Below, one piece after another: positions 35,289 to 43,907 of a stretch of 64,000 nucleotides of DNA. Both the position numbers and the translations under genes were made by a program. A model generated the notes under the pieces. It saw nothing but the letters and a program-made list of their open reading frames with translations. It was not told where the DNA came from and did not search any database. The DNA is from Clostridiales bacterium (lineage in GTDB: Bacteria; Bacillota; Clostridia; Peptostreptococcales; Anaerovoracaceae). The first letter of the stretch is position 1, and the number at the start of each line of letters is the position of its first letter. The stretch lies in NCBI GenBank assembly GCA_022766365.1, contig JALENW010000012.1, forward strand, positions 1 to 64,000. The letters are read 5' to 3'.

Positions 35289-36230
35289 TCAGTTTCTACC
35301 CCGTTTTATCATATTGGCAAGTACCTGTTTTGAAGGAAGCTGAGATATTATGACAGCTGCAAACATCATAAGGCAACCGACAGATTCTCTGAAAGAGAGA
35401 GTTTCTCCCAGAACGATCATTCCTGATATCAGAGCAAATACGGATTCCAGACTCATAAGTAAAGACGCTATTGCAGGCTCGGCATCCTTTTGGGCAACGA
35501 TTTGAAGAGTATACCCTACTCCGGACGAGAGTATTCCTGTATATAGCAAAGGAATAATACATGCCCAAATGTTTTCTAATGTGAAACCTTCGGGAGTGAA
35601 GATGAAGTTAGCGATGAGACTTAGGATTCCACATACGAAGAATTGTATCATGGACATCCTCACCCCATCTGTTCTTGGTGAGAAGTAATCAACAATCAAA
35701 ATGTGCAATGAATATCCGAAAGCACAAATGAATACAAGAAAATCTCCATCTTCAAAACTGAAATCTCCTTTGATGCTCAAAAGATAAAGCCCCACAGCGG
35801 CAAGAAGAACACAGAACCAAATAATTAGCTTAACCCTTTTTTTCAGAAAAATTCCCAATACGGGTACAATTACTATATAGAGAGATGTTATGAATCCTGC
35901 TTTACCAGATCCTGTTCCTGCAGCGATTCCCAACTGCTGAAAGGATGCTCCTATAAACAGTGCGATACCGGTGAGAAGTCCCCCGAGATATAGAATGCGT
36001 TTTCCCTTGGGTGATGTGATATCAGGTTTTGGCTCATTAGTTTCAACTGTCTTTCTCCTGTCAAGAAAATAAATTACAGGAATGAGTCCAAGTCCGCCTA
36101 TTATGGATCTGACTCCATTAAAGGCATAGGCGCTCAAGTAGTCAACACCCTTTACTTGGGCAACAAAAGCGGAACCCCAGATAAAGGCAGTGATAAGCAG
36201 TAAAATATTACTGCGCATTTGTTTGCTCAT
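35289..36230 (-). CDS. EamA/DMT-family transporter
   Basis: 313 residues with ten predicted helices arranged as two EamA repeats. ITAFIWGSAFVAQ in helix 1 and LLMSLESVFALISGMIVLGE in the second repeat are diagnostic. Members export amino acids or other metabolites. AGAGGTTT precedes ATG. The 2-hydroxyacid dehydrogenase lies upstream on the same strand with an 80-bp gap; a shared role is not evident. Confidence 0.9.
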   Translation of the reverse strand: MSKQMRSNILLLITAFIWGSAFVAQVKGVDYLSAYAFNGVRSIIGGLGLIPVIYFLDRRKTVETNEPKPDITSPKGKRILYLGGLLTGIALFIGASFQQLGIAAGTGSGKAGFITSLYIVIVPVLGIFLKKRVKLIIWFCVLLAAVGLYLLSIKGDFSFEDGDFLVFICAFGYSLHILIVDYFSPRTDGVRMSMIQFFVCGILSLIANFIFTPEGFTLENIWACIIPLLYTGILSSGVGYTLQIVAQKDAEPAIASLLMSLESVFALISGMIVLGETLSFRESVGCLMMFAAVIISQLPSKQVLANMIKRGRN

Positions 36231-36310
36231 AGTTAAACCTCTTTCTCAAATAAATCTCATTCTTTTTGATAGCATATACACTTAACATAAATTAATAATA
36301 TATTTGGCAA

Positions 36311-37276
36311 TTATCTTAAGGGTTTACCAACCATTGGGATTCTGTCAATTTCACCCTTAGCAAACATATTGATGTAGTCGGCAACATTGTAATCCGCCTC
36401 ATCGATCGATGATTGGGAGAAAAAAGCCACGTGTGGTGTTATGACCACCCTATCATCTTCGATAAAATCTATTTCTTCAAGCCTAGGATATTCGTCATCA
36501 AGAACGTCCAGCGCAATTCCCTTGATATAATCGCAATCTAAAGCTTCTTTGATGGCAGATTGGTCTATGAGTTGACCTCTGCTACAATTTATGAGGAACG
36601 GACTTTTAGCAAGTTCCGTAAAAAAGTCGTGGTTTATCATTCTATTTGTTTCATCATTAAGAGGAAGATGTATAGAAATGATATCAGCATTTTTCTGTAT
36701 TTCCTCAAGTGAAGCCTTGGAGACTCCCCCACTATCAAAAACGGATTCATTTACGAATGGATCATATGCCAATACGGTGCAGCCGAAACCCAAGAATCTC
36801 TTGGAAACCTCCCTTGCGATACCGCCGAATCCGATAAGACCTATTACCTGAGAACTCATTCTGAAAAGGCTGTTGCCATAGGCCTGATAATCCCAAACCT
36901 TCTTTTCCTTTACATCTCTGTTGAAGAGTGAAGTTTTCCGAACTAAATCGAGAGCCAAACTCATAGTGTGGTCGGCAACTTCTTCTATGCAATAGAAAGG
37001 ATTGTTGGAAACGAATACTCCGTTTTTCACTGCATGATTTACGTCTATATTGTTGAAACCGATTGCTGCAGAGCAAATGTACTTAAGGTTAGGAAGCTTG
37101 TCAAGCACGCAGGCTGACAAGGGTTCGTACACAGTTACAAGACATTCTGCCTCTTGGCAATTCTCTATGATTTCTTCCTCGGTCTTACATGGTAAGTTGT
37201 GAAACTCCATGCTGTCATCCAGGTGATTTCGAATCATTTGAGGGTTCACATCTTCTGTAATCACAAATACCTTCAT
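36311..37276 (-). CDS. D-isomer-specific 2-hydroxyacid dehydrogenase
   Basis: About 321 residues. NAD-binding motif GLIGFGGIAREV near residue 145, catalytic Arg in NCSRGQLID, Glu in LDDEYPRLEE and His in ITPHVAF. It interconverts a 2-oxoacid and a D-2-hydroxyacid; CtBP-like or glycerate/lactate dehydrogenase roles are both possible. ATG at 37276 has AAGGAG 8 bp upstream and gives a normal N-terminus (MKVFVITED); an ATG further upstream is rejected. Confidence 0.88.
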   Translation of the reverse strand: MKVFVITEDVNPQMIRNHLDDSMEFHNLPCKTEEEIIENCQEAECLVTVYEPLSACVLDKLPNLKYICSAAIGFNNIDVNHAVKNGVFVSNNPFYCIEEVADHTMSLALDLVRKTSLFNRDVKEKKVWDYQAYGNSLFRMSSQVIGLIGFGGIAREVSKRFLGFGCTVLAYDPFVNESVFDSGGVSKASLEEIQKNADIISIHLPLNDETNRMINHDFFTELAKSPFLINCSRGQLIDQSAIKEALDCDYIKGIALDVLDDEYPRLEEIDFIEDDRVVITPHVAFFSQSSIDEADYNVADYINMFAKGEIDRIPMVGKPLR

Positions 37277-37331
37277 GAACAATCTCCTTTTCATCTTCTC
37301 TACCGATGGCTTTTTGTATAAAACTCTACTG

Positions 37332-37368
37332 TAATTCTAGCATAAAAAAGGTTTTTATGCTAGAATTA
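37332..37368. promoter_or_regulatory. Perfect 17-bp inverted repeat between divergent genes
   Basis: Two 17-base arms, beginning TAATTCTAGC and ending in five As, are exact reverse complements around AGG. The element lies between the dehydrogenase (minus) and cobT (plus). Neither side has a terminator-type T-run beyond the arm, and neither gene ends here, so an operator shared by the two promoters is the better reading. Confidence 0.6.
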
Positions 37369-37452
37369 AATGGCATAGAACATGTATAAGAGAACCATAT
37401 AATGTATAAAAGGCCGGAGAGATTCCTAAGCCCATCAGAGAGGAAGTAGTGT

Positions 37453-38595
37453 ATGGAAACCCAAGAGGAAAAATTACAAAGTCTTGTAGCACAGATTGGC
37501 AAACCTTTCGAAGAGGTTATGGCACAAACCAGACACAGACAGGATTATCTTGTTAAACCGCCGGGGAGCCTTGGAAGACTCGAAGATATTTCTGCCAAGG
37601 TTGCAGGTATAACAGGTAAGGTCAAGACTCCAATAAGTAAATTTGCAATAGCGGTAATGTGTGCAGACAACGGAGTCGTTGAAGAAGGTGTAGCTTCGGC
37701 TCCGCAGTCGGTAACTCTTGCACAAACCATAAACTTCACTCGCAGGCTTACCGGAGTCGGTACTATGGCCAAGCATTTTAACATTCCTCTGCTAGTTATC
37801 GATGTGGGAGTAGCCATGCCTATTCCGGATGCTCTTTATACCGAAAATATGATCGGCGAAGACGGCAGAATTCCAACTGAAATCGTCAATAGACGATTGG
37901 CTGATGGCACATGCAATTTGGCAAGGAAACCGGCCATGCCCAGAGAGGATGCTGTCAAGGCAATACTCATAGGGATAGAGGCAGCAAAAGCCATCAAGGA
38001 TTCAGGAGCGGATGCTTTTGGAATTGGTGAGATGGGTATCGGGAACACTACATCAAGCTCATCTGTTTTGTGTGCTCTTACAAGAATCCCGGCAGAGGAT
38101 GCTGTGGGACGTGGTGGAGGACTTAAGGACGAGGGTCTAAAGAAGAAAGTTGCCATTGTCAGAGAGGCGAGTAAAAGATGTATTGAGGAAGGCTATGATG
38201 TCTTGGATATTCTCGCTAACGTAGGAGGATATGATATATGTGCTATGACGGGGGCTTTCCTGGGAGCCGGAATTTACAGGTTGCCGGTGGTGGTTGACGG
38301 AGTGATTTCAATTGTTGCTGCACTTGCTGCAAAAGCCGTCTCCCCTAATATAACGGATTTTATGTTCGCATCTCATAAGTCCAAGGAGCCGGGATATGAG
38401 GCTGCCATGAATGCTTTGGGACTTTATCCACTTTTTGATCTTCGAATGAGACTGGGTGAGGGAAGCGGATGTCCCATAGCTTTCAATATTCTGGAAACTG
38501 CCTCCTCAATAATCTGCGAAATGGCAACATTTGAAGAGGGTGAAATCAATGACGATTATATGACGGAGATCAGGGAGAAAAATCTCTTTAATTAG
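37453..38595 (+). CDS. cobT: Nicotinate-nucleotide-dimethylbenzimidazole phosphoribosyltransferase
   Basis: 380 residues. It activates the lower-ligand base (dimethylbenzimidazole or another base) to its alpha-ribotide for the cobamide nucleotide loop. KPPGSLGRLEDIS near residue 35, MCADNGVVEEGV, GIGEMGIGNTTSSS and LGEGSGCPIAFNIL are the conserved blocks; the catalytic Glu lies in the last of these. GAGGAAG precedes ATG. First gene of the cob cluster; no cobalamin riboswitch was recognised in the 176-bp upstream region, which contains the 17-bp inverted repeat. Confidence 0.95.
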   Translation: METQEEKLQSLVAQIGKPFEEVMAQTRHRQDYLVKPPGSLGRLEDISAKVAGITGKVKTPISKFAIAVMCADNGVVEEGVASAPQSVTLAQTINFTRRLTGVGTMAKHFNIPLLVIDVGVAMPIPDALYTENMIGEDGRIPTEIVNRRLADGTCNLARKPAMPREDAVKAILIGIEAAKAIKDSGADAFGIGEMGIGNTTSSSSVLCALTRIPAEDAVGRGGGLKDEGLKKKVAIVREASKRCIEEGYDVLDILANVGGYDICAMTGAFLGAGIYRLPVVVDGVISIVAALAAKAVSPNITDFMFASHKSKEPGYEAAMNALGLYPLFDLRMRLGEGSGCPIAFNILETASSIICEMATFEEGEINDDYMTEIREKNLFN

Positions 38596-38692
38596 GGGCA
38601 ATGCAAATTGTATCCGTGATTCCCGGCGTACGAGGCTGTCATCAGGTAATTGATAATATTATGGAGATGGGCGAGGCTAAAGGAGACAGATT

Positions 38693-39286
38693 ATGAAAGT
38701 GCTCATAAGCGGTGGAGCAAAAAACGGAAAATCCATGTACGCTCAAAGGGTTGCTAAGAATCTGGCCGAAGAGAAAGAGGTCCCCCTGTACTACGTGGCA
38801 ACCATGGAGCCGGTGGACGATGAGGACAGAGCCAGAATCAAAAGACATGTAGAAGATAGGGCAGGGTGGGGCTTCATAACAATAGAAGAACCATTGAAGC
38901 TTTCAAAAATTTTCAATGGGCATGGACAAAGATATTTATCTTTGGAGGAACCTGCGGATATTCCTGATGCGTCGGGGGTTTTTCTGGTAGATAGCTTAAC
39001 GGCACTGCTCGGGAACAATATGTTCAGATCTGATGGCAAGATGTATTTGGGAGTCCTTGATGAAATGAAGGAGGACTTGGATACCTTTTCAAACATTGCA
39101 GGCGACATAGTTATGGTGTCGGATTTCATTAATTGTGACGGTTTTGACTTTGACGAAATTACAGAGAAATACCGTGAAAATCTGGCCATGCTGGAGCGTT
39201 TTCTTGCCGGAAAGTACGACAAGGTTGTGGAAATATCAGCGGGACAGGTCATTAGTTTTAAAGGAGAAATGAGCGGAGAAGGATGA
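38693..39286 (+). CDS. cobU: Adenosylcobinamide kinase / guanylyltransferase
   Basis: 197 residues. P-loop SGGAKNGKSMYAQ at the N-terminus, FLVDSLTALLGNN as the middle motif. It phosphorylates adenosylcobinamide and transfers GMP to give GDP-cobinamide. The C-terminal half diverges from the consensus (the usual EVGxGIVP segment reads VMVSDFINCDGF), and that missing piece is instead present in the small protein at 40073. AAGGAG precedes ATG; it overlaps cobS by 4 bp. Confidence 0.82.
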   Translation: MKVLISGGAKNGKSMYAQRVAKNLAEEKEVPLYYVATMEPVDDEDRARIKRHVEDRAGWGFITIEEPLKLSKIFNGHGQRYLSLEEPADIPDASGVFLVDSLTALLGNNMFRSDGKMYLGVLDEMKEDLDTFSNIAGDIVMVSDFINCDGFDFDEITEKYRENLAMLERFLAGKYDKVVEISAGQVISFKGEMSGEG

Positions 39287-40059
39287 AGATAGTTACGGCA
39301 TTTTTTATGGCATGGGGATATTTCCTTGCGCTTCCTTGCCCGTACAAAAAATGGGACGAGCACCAACGGCATTACATGCTTGGATTTTTGCCTGCTGTTG
39401 GAATAGTGGCAGGAGATTTGTGGTGCGTGTGGAGCCTTTTTCTTCAATATATCGGACTGCCCATATACATTGAAAGCATCGCAACTTTAACATTCATATT
39501 TTTCATCAGCGGATTCTTTCACCTGGATGGTTTTATGGATACATGTGATGCGCTTCTTTCCAGAAGAGATATGGCAGAGCGTCAGAGAATCCTGAAGGAT
39601 TCAACGGTGGGAGCCTTTTCTGTAATCTCTGTGGTATTGCTGATTGCATGGTGGATTGTGATCTTTGTCATATCATTAAAACGAGCCCCACTATGGGGAC
39701 TTTTTCTAATCCCTGTAATCAGCCGGACCATGTCGGCGATTTGGGTTTTGACCTTGAAACCCATAGGACATAGCCAATATCGTGACGGTTTTACACGTGC
39801 TCAGAGAAAGAATGCATTAATCATGACAGTTTTTCTGGCTATTGCGGGAATCGTTATTGCTATGATAATTGCAGCATTGAGTGGGGCAGCTTTCTATTTA
39901 CCCGTAGTATTAACAATCGGAATGGTTATAGCCTCCGGTGCCTGTATAGTTCACGCAACCGGGCAGCTGGGTGGAATGAGTGGTGACATTTCAGGGTTCA
40001 GCCTCTGCATGTCGGAACTTTTAGGCATTTTAATAGTAGCCCTGCTGATTCAGTTTTAA
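39283..40059 (+). CDS. cobS: Cobalamin synthase (adenosylcobinamide-GDP ribazoletransferase)
   Basis: 258 residues, integral membrane with about six helices. The family motif FHLDGFMDTCDALLS (with the Mg-binding DGxxDxxDA-type acids) is near residue 85, and GGMSGDISGF lies near the end. It joins GDP-cobinamide with alpha-ribazole phosphate. Start ATG overlaps the cobU stop. Followed after 13 bp by the CobU-like gene. Confidence 0.95.
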   Translation: MKIVTAFFMAWGYFLALPCPYKKWDEHQRHYMLGFLPAVGIVAGDLWCVWSLFLQYIGLPIYIESIATLTFIFFISGFFHLDGFMDTCDALLSRRDMAERQRILKDSTVGAFSVISVVLLIAWWIVIFVISLKRAPLWGLFLIPVISRTMSAIWVLTLKPIGHSQYRDGFTRAQRKNALIMTVFLAIAGIVIAMIIAALSGAAFYLPVVLTIGMVIASGACIVHATGQLGGMSGDISGFSLCMSELLGILIVALLIQF

Positions 40060-40072
40060 AATTGGAGTTTGT

Positions 40073-40468
40073 ATGAAGTTGATATTTGGAGGAGCATATC
40101 AGGGCAAACTTGCGTATGCCCTTAAAAAATATAATTTGAGTGATGAGGACGTTTTTCACTGTCTTATGGGGACTCTTGATATAGATATGGAGAAAACCGT
40201 TATAAACAGTCTTGAAAATTTCTCCAGAACTGCAGAAGAAAAGGGGGAAAATTCCAAGGATACTTTGATGGGAATAATCGAAGATACTCCGCCGGAGAAG
40301 CTTGAAAATAAAATCTTCATAGCCAGGGACATCTCTTGCGGAATTGTTCCAATGGACAGTCTGGAAAGATCTTGGCGAGAAAACCACGGAAGAATGCTAA
40401 TCGCACTTGCGGAGAGATGCAGTAAGGTTGAAAGGGTATTTTGTGGTATACCAATGCGGCTCAAGTAG
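40073..40468 (+). CDS. Short CobU-like protein
   Basis: 131 residues. It starts like CobU with a P-loop-like FGGAYQGKLAYAL, and its end (ISCGIVPMDSLERSWREN, then VERVFCGIPMRLK) matches the CobU guanylyltransferase region and C-terminus. The central part is short and the P-loop lacks the final Ser/Thr, so kinase activity is doubtful. Because the neighbouring CobU lacks a clear counterpart of the GIVP segment, the two could complement each other as a heteromer or have split functions. TTGGAG precedes ATG. Confidence 0.7.
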   Translation: MKLIFGGAYQGKLAYALKKYNLSDEDVFHCLMGTLDIDMEKTVINSLENFSRTAEEKGENSKDTLMGIIEDTPPEKLENKIFIARDISCGIVPMDSLERSWRENHGRMLIALAERCSKVERVFCGIPMRLK

Positions 40469-40579
40469 CCGCGATTTAGTTTTTCAGAACCGATAAGTAA
40501 TAGCTATACCGGTGAGAGAAGCCCGATAGGTCAGCTCTCGTGAGTTTTGTAATTTGTAATATATAGGAAGGAAATTTTG

Positions 40580-42271
40580 ATGGAGTCAATCATTTATATA
40601 ATCCGGCATGGGATTACCAAGGGCAACCAGAAACGTTGGTACTACGGCGCATCTGATATATCACTTTCTCCACAGGGCAGACGTGAGTTGGAACTCATAG
40701 CCAGAGACAATCCTTATCCTGTAGAGGATGATTATTCATTTTTTACTTCGGGACTTTCCCGTACTAAGGAGACACTTGAGATTTTGTTCGGTGACAGGAA
40801 TAGCACGGAGATAAAGGATCTTAATGAGATGAATTTCGGTTCTTTTGAGATGCATACATATGAGGAACTTGAGGATGACCCGGAATTTAAGAAATGGGTT
40901 TTTGATGAAACCTGGGATGTATCTTCGCCGGGAGGAGAATCTCGGAATGAATTTCATAGAAGGGTGAGTAGAGGAGCCAAGGAACTTTTTAAATTGCACG
41001 GAGAAAGGGTTAAGAAGTCGGACCGTTCAGAAGAAGTCTGCTCAATTGCGGTTCTTCATGGAGGAGTGATAGCGGCGATTCTTGGGGAGTATTTCCCGGA
41101 CAGGGGAAAAACCTGGTGGGATCTGATTCCGCCTCCGGGCAGCGGATACAAACTCACGATGAAGACAGATGAAAATGGGACCGTCCCTGTGGCCTTTGAG
41201 GTTATGGATTACAGACCGAAGGATGCAGGTTACGATAAGGGCAGTCCTTCGGATAAGGCGCCAATTATAAAACTTGAGGGTTTGGTGAAAACTTTCAAGT
41301 CAAAGTCTGACACTGTGCAGGCGTTAAAGGGTATTGACTTGTCAATTTATAAGGGCGAAATATTTGGAATTATAGGCCTCTCAGGAGCCGGCAAGAGTAC
41401 CATAGTCAGGTGTATGAATCTGCTTGAAAGGCCAACTTCAGGGCGTGTAATGGTTGATGGCGTGGACATGATGTCGTTAAGTAAGAAGGAGCTCAATCTC
41501 AAAAGACGAGAGATCGCCATGATTTTTCAGCAGTTCAATTTGCTCATGCAGAGAAATTGCCTTGAGAATATCTGTTTCCCATTGGAAATTGCCGGCGTTT
41601 CCGGAGCGGAGGCGATTTCAAGAGCAAAACAGCTGCTTGAGGTAGTGGAACTCTCCGATAAGGCGAAGGCTTATCCGTCTCAACTTTCAGGCGGACAGAA
41701 ACAGAGGATTGCAATTGCAAGAGCGTTGGCAACAAACCCAAAAGTTCTTTTGTGTGACGAAGCCACAAGTGCGCTTGATCCGAAAACGACACGAGCAATT
41801 TTATCGTTGCTCAAGAGAATAAATGAAGAATATGGAATTACCATTGTCGTGATAACTCATGAGATGAGTGTTATTCAACAGATATGTCATACTGTAGCAA
41901 TTATTGATAATGGTGTCATTGCAGAAACCGGGCCTGTGACTGAAATATTTGCAAACCCTCAGACGGAAGCTGCCAAGAAGCTTGTGTTCCCGGGAAGGAC
42001 TATGACAACAACCTATAGCGCAAAACGTCTTGTACGTATGGTTTTTGACGGCAGGTCGACGTTTGAACCTGTTATAAGCAACATGATTATGGCCTGCGGA
42101 GAACCTGTGAACATAATGTATGCCAATGTACAGAATATTGATGGAGTCTCTGTGGGACAGATGATCATACAGCTTTCCGAGGACAGGAAAGCTGCGGATA
42201 AACAGCTTGAGTTTTTGAAGAGTCAGGGAATTAAATTTGATGAGATTGAGGAGGTGGGTATAGATGTTTAG
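40580..42271 (+). CDS. Fusion: CobC-type histidine phosphatase + MetN methionine-importer ATPase
   Basis: 563 residues in one uninterrupted frame. Residues 1-210 form a histidine phosphatase: RHG with H10, the SRTKET arginine near 61, and H160 in AVLHGGV, as in alpha-ribazole phosphatase CobC. A linker (about 211-227) leads straight into a MetN ABC ATPase: Walker A GLSGAGKST (266-274), signature LSGGQKQR (369-376), Walker B VLLCDEATSALD, and a C-terminal NIL domain (about 480-563) that senses methionine. No start codon with a proper ribosome binding site exists at the MetN boundary; an in-frame ATG at 41204 has GAGG only 2 bp away. ATG 40580 follows AGGAAGG. Confidence 0.9.
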   Translation: MESIIYIIRHGITKGNQKRWYYGASDISLSPQGRRELELIARDNPYPVEDDYSFFTSGLSRTKETLEILFGDRNSTEIKDLNEMNFGSFEMHTYEELEDDPEFKKWVFDETWDVSSPGGESRNEFHRRVSRGAKELFKLHGERVKKSDRSEEVCSIAVLHGGVIAAILGEYFPDRGKTWWDLIPPPGSGYKLTMKTDENGTVPVAFEVMDYRPKDAGYDKGSPSDKAPIIKLEGLVKTFKSKSDTVQALKGIDLSIYKGEIFGIIGLSGAGKSTIVRCMNLLERPTSGRVMVDGVDMMSLSKKELNLKRREIAMIFQQFNLLMQRNCLENICFPLEIAGVSGAEAISRAKQLLEVVELSDKAKAYPSQLSGGQKQRIAIARALATNPKVLLCDEATSALDPKTTRAILSLLKRINEEYGITIVVITHEMSVIQQICHTVAIIDNGVIAETGPVTEIFANPQTEAAKKLVFPGRTMTTTYSAKRLVRMVFDGRSTFEPVISNMIMACGEPVNIMYANVQNIDGVSVGQMIIQLSEDRKAADKQLEFLKSQGIKFDEIEEVGIDV

Positions 42272-42908
42272 CATGTTAGCGATACAGAGCCTTAACACTT
42301 TGTACATGACACTGGTGTCCACTCTATTTGCATATATATTCGGTTTGCCACTTGGGATAGCCCTTGTGGTGACAGGGAAGAACGGAATCAGACCAAATGC
42401 TGTTGTGAATGTAATCTTGGGGACTCTGATAAATATATTCAGAGCGGTGCCATTTCTGATTTTGCTAATTGCGATAAGCCCTTTTACACAGCTTGTTACA
42501 GGAACAACAATAGGAATTGCGGCTACGATTGTGCCTCTTGTTGTTTCAGCAACGCCGTTTATAGCAAGGCTTGTTGAGGGGTCGGTTCTGGAGATAGATT
42601 CAGGTGTGATAGAAGCGGCTCAGTCTATGGGAGCCAGTGATTGGCAGATTGTCAGGAAGGTGATGCTCACAGAAGCAAAACCTGCAATACTTGTCGGAAG
42701 TGTAGTGGCTCTGGTTACGATACTCGGATATTCCGCAATGGCAGGCATTGTGGGCGGTGCAGGTCTTGGAGCTGTTGCCATCAACTATGGACTGTATAAA
42801 TTTAACGCAGAAGTACAGTGGATAACGATTGCAGTTATCGTAATTTTAGTTCAGATTTTACAGGAACTCGGCATGTGGATTTCCAGAAGAACAGATAATA
42901 GAATTTAA
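42264..42908 (+). CDS. metI: Methionine ABC transporter permease
   Basis: 214 residues, five helices. The coupling loop EAAQSMGASDWQIVRKVMLTEA is the binding-protein-dependent transport signature, and YSAMAGIVGGAGLG is typical of MetI. GGAGGTGG precedes ATG, which overlaps the end of the phosphatase-MetN gene by 8 bp, so the fused ATPase and the permease are co-translated. Two copies pair with two MetN halves in the importer. Confidence 0.95.
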   Translation: MFSMLAIQSLNTLYMTLVSTLFAYIFGLPLGIALVVTGKNGIRPNAVVNVILGTLINIFRAVPFLILLIAISPFTQLVTGTTIGIAATIVPLVVSATPFIARLVEGSVLEIDSGVIEAAQSMGASDWQIVRKVMLTEAKPAILVGSVVALVTILGYSAMAGIVGGAGLGAVAINYGLYKFNAEVQWITIAVIVILVQILQELGMWISRRTDNRI

Positions 42909-42990
42909 CCTGAAAATTTGTGATTTATGACAAATTTATAGGGTAAAAGTAAGGAGTTGTTTCAAATTTTAAATGGAAGGAAGATAAAAA

Positions 42991-43818
42991 ATGGAATCAA
43001 AGAAAAGCAAATTCCTGGCTGCAGTGATTGCCATCACTTTAGTATTAGGAGCATTTGTCATCACCGGCTGTAGAGAGAAAGACAAGGGGGACAAGAAGAT
43101 AAAGGTGGGTGCCAGTCCGGCTCCTCACGCTGAAATTCTCAAAGAGGCCAAGTCAGAACTTGAAAAAGAAGGCTATGATTTGGAGGTTGTGGAGTTTCAG
43201 GATTATGTTCAGCCTAATAAGGCTCTTGATGCAGGAGATATAGACGCAAATTATTTCCAGCATAAGCCATATATGGACGAATTTAATGAAAAGCAGGGAA
43301 CTAAGCTTGTCAGCATTGGAACCGTCCACTATGAACCGCTTGGACTTTATCAGGGAACAAAGAAAAGTATCGGTGAACTGTCGGAAGGGGACAAGGTAGC
43401 TGTACCGAACGATACTACAAACGAAGCACGTGCCCTGCTGCTGCTTGAAGCCCAAGGATTAATTAAACTTAAGAAAGATGTTGGTCTTACTGCAACAAAA
43501 CAGGATATCGTTGAGAATCCGAAGAATCTTGAAATTGTTGAGCTTGAGGCCGCTGTTATTCCAAGGAGTATGTCATCTGTTGCAATGGGAGTTGTAAACG
43601 GAAACTATGCACTAAGTGCAGGACTCAAAGAGGATACTGCGATAGCATTTGAATCCTCCGATAGTGAAGCAGCTACAACTTATGCCAATGTAATAGCTGT
43701 TAAAAAGGGAAATGAAAAAAGCGAGAAGTCAAAGGCATTATATAAGGCAATTACATCAGATAAAGTAAAGCAATTCATAGAGAAAAAGTATGGAAAAGCT
43801 GTAGTTCCTACTTTCTAG
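42991..43818 (+). CDS. metQ: Methionine-binding lipoprotein (NlpA family)
   Basis: 275 residues. Signal helix with lipobox VITGC, then KVGASPAPHAEIL, DYVQPNKALDAGDIDANYFQH and PNDTTNEARALLLLEAQGLI, all hallmarks of MetQ/NlpA. It captures methionine outside the membrane for the MetNI channel. An 82-bp gap separates it from metI. AAGGAAG precedes ATG. Ended by a strong terminator. Confidence 0.95.
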   Translation: MESKKSKFLAAVIAITLVLGAFVITGCREKDKGDKKIKVGASPAPHAEILKEAKSELEKEGYDLEVVEFQDYVQPNKALDAGDIDANYFQHKPYMDEFNEKQGTKLVSIGTVHYEPLGLYQGTKKSIGELSEGDKVAVPNDTTNEARALLLLEAQGLIKLKKDVGLTATKQDIVENPKNLEIVELEAAVIPRSMSSVAMGVVNGNYALSAGLKEDTAIAFESSDSEAATTYANVIAVKKGNEKSEKSKALYKAITSDKVKQFIEKKYGKAVVPTF

Positions 43819-43846
43819 GTTGGAAGACAGATTAAAAGACAATTTC

Positions 43847-43892
43847 ATCAGCCGTCCGGGAACTAGGCCATGGGACGGCTGATTCTTTTATT
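43847..43892. terminator. Bidirectional terminator between metQ and birA
   Basis: ATCAGCCGTCC (43847-43857) and GGACGGCTGAT (43873-43883) pair perfectly, followed by TCTTTTATTATT on the plus strand; the minus side has weaker Ts. Confidence 0.85.
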
Positions 43893-43907
43893 ATTCAGAG
43901 TTTCCAA

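Noticed and set aside
37277..37452. Cobalamin riboswitch before cobT
   Set aside because: No B12-box-like core was found.
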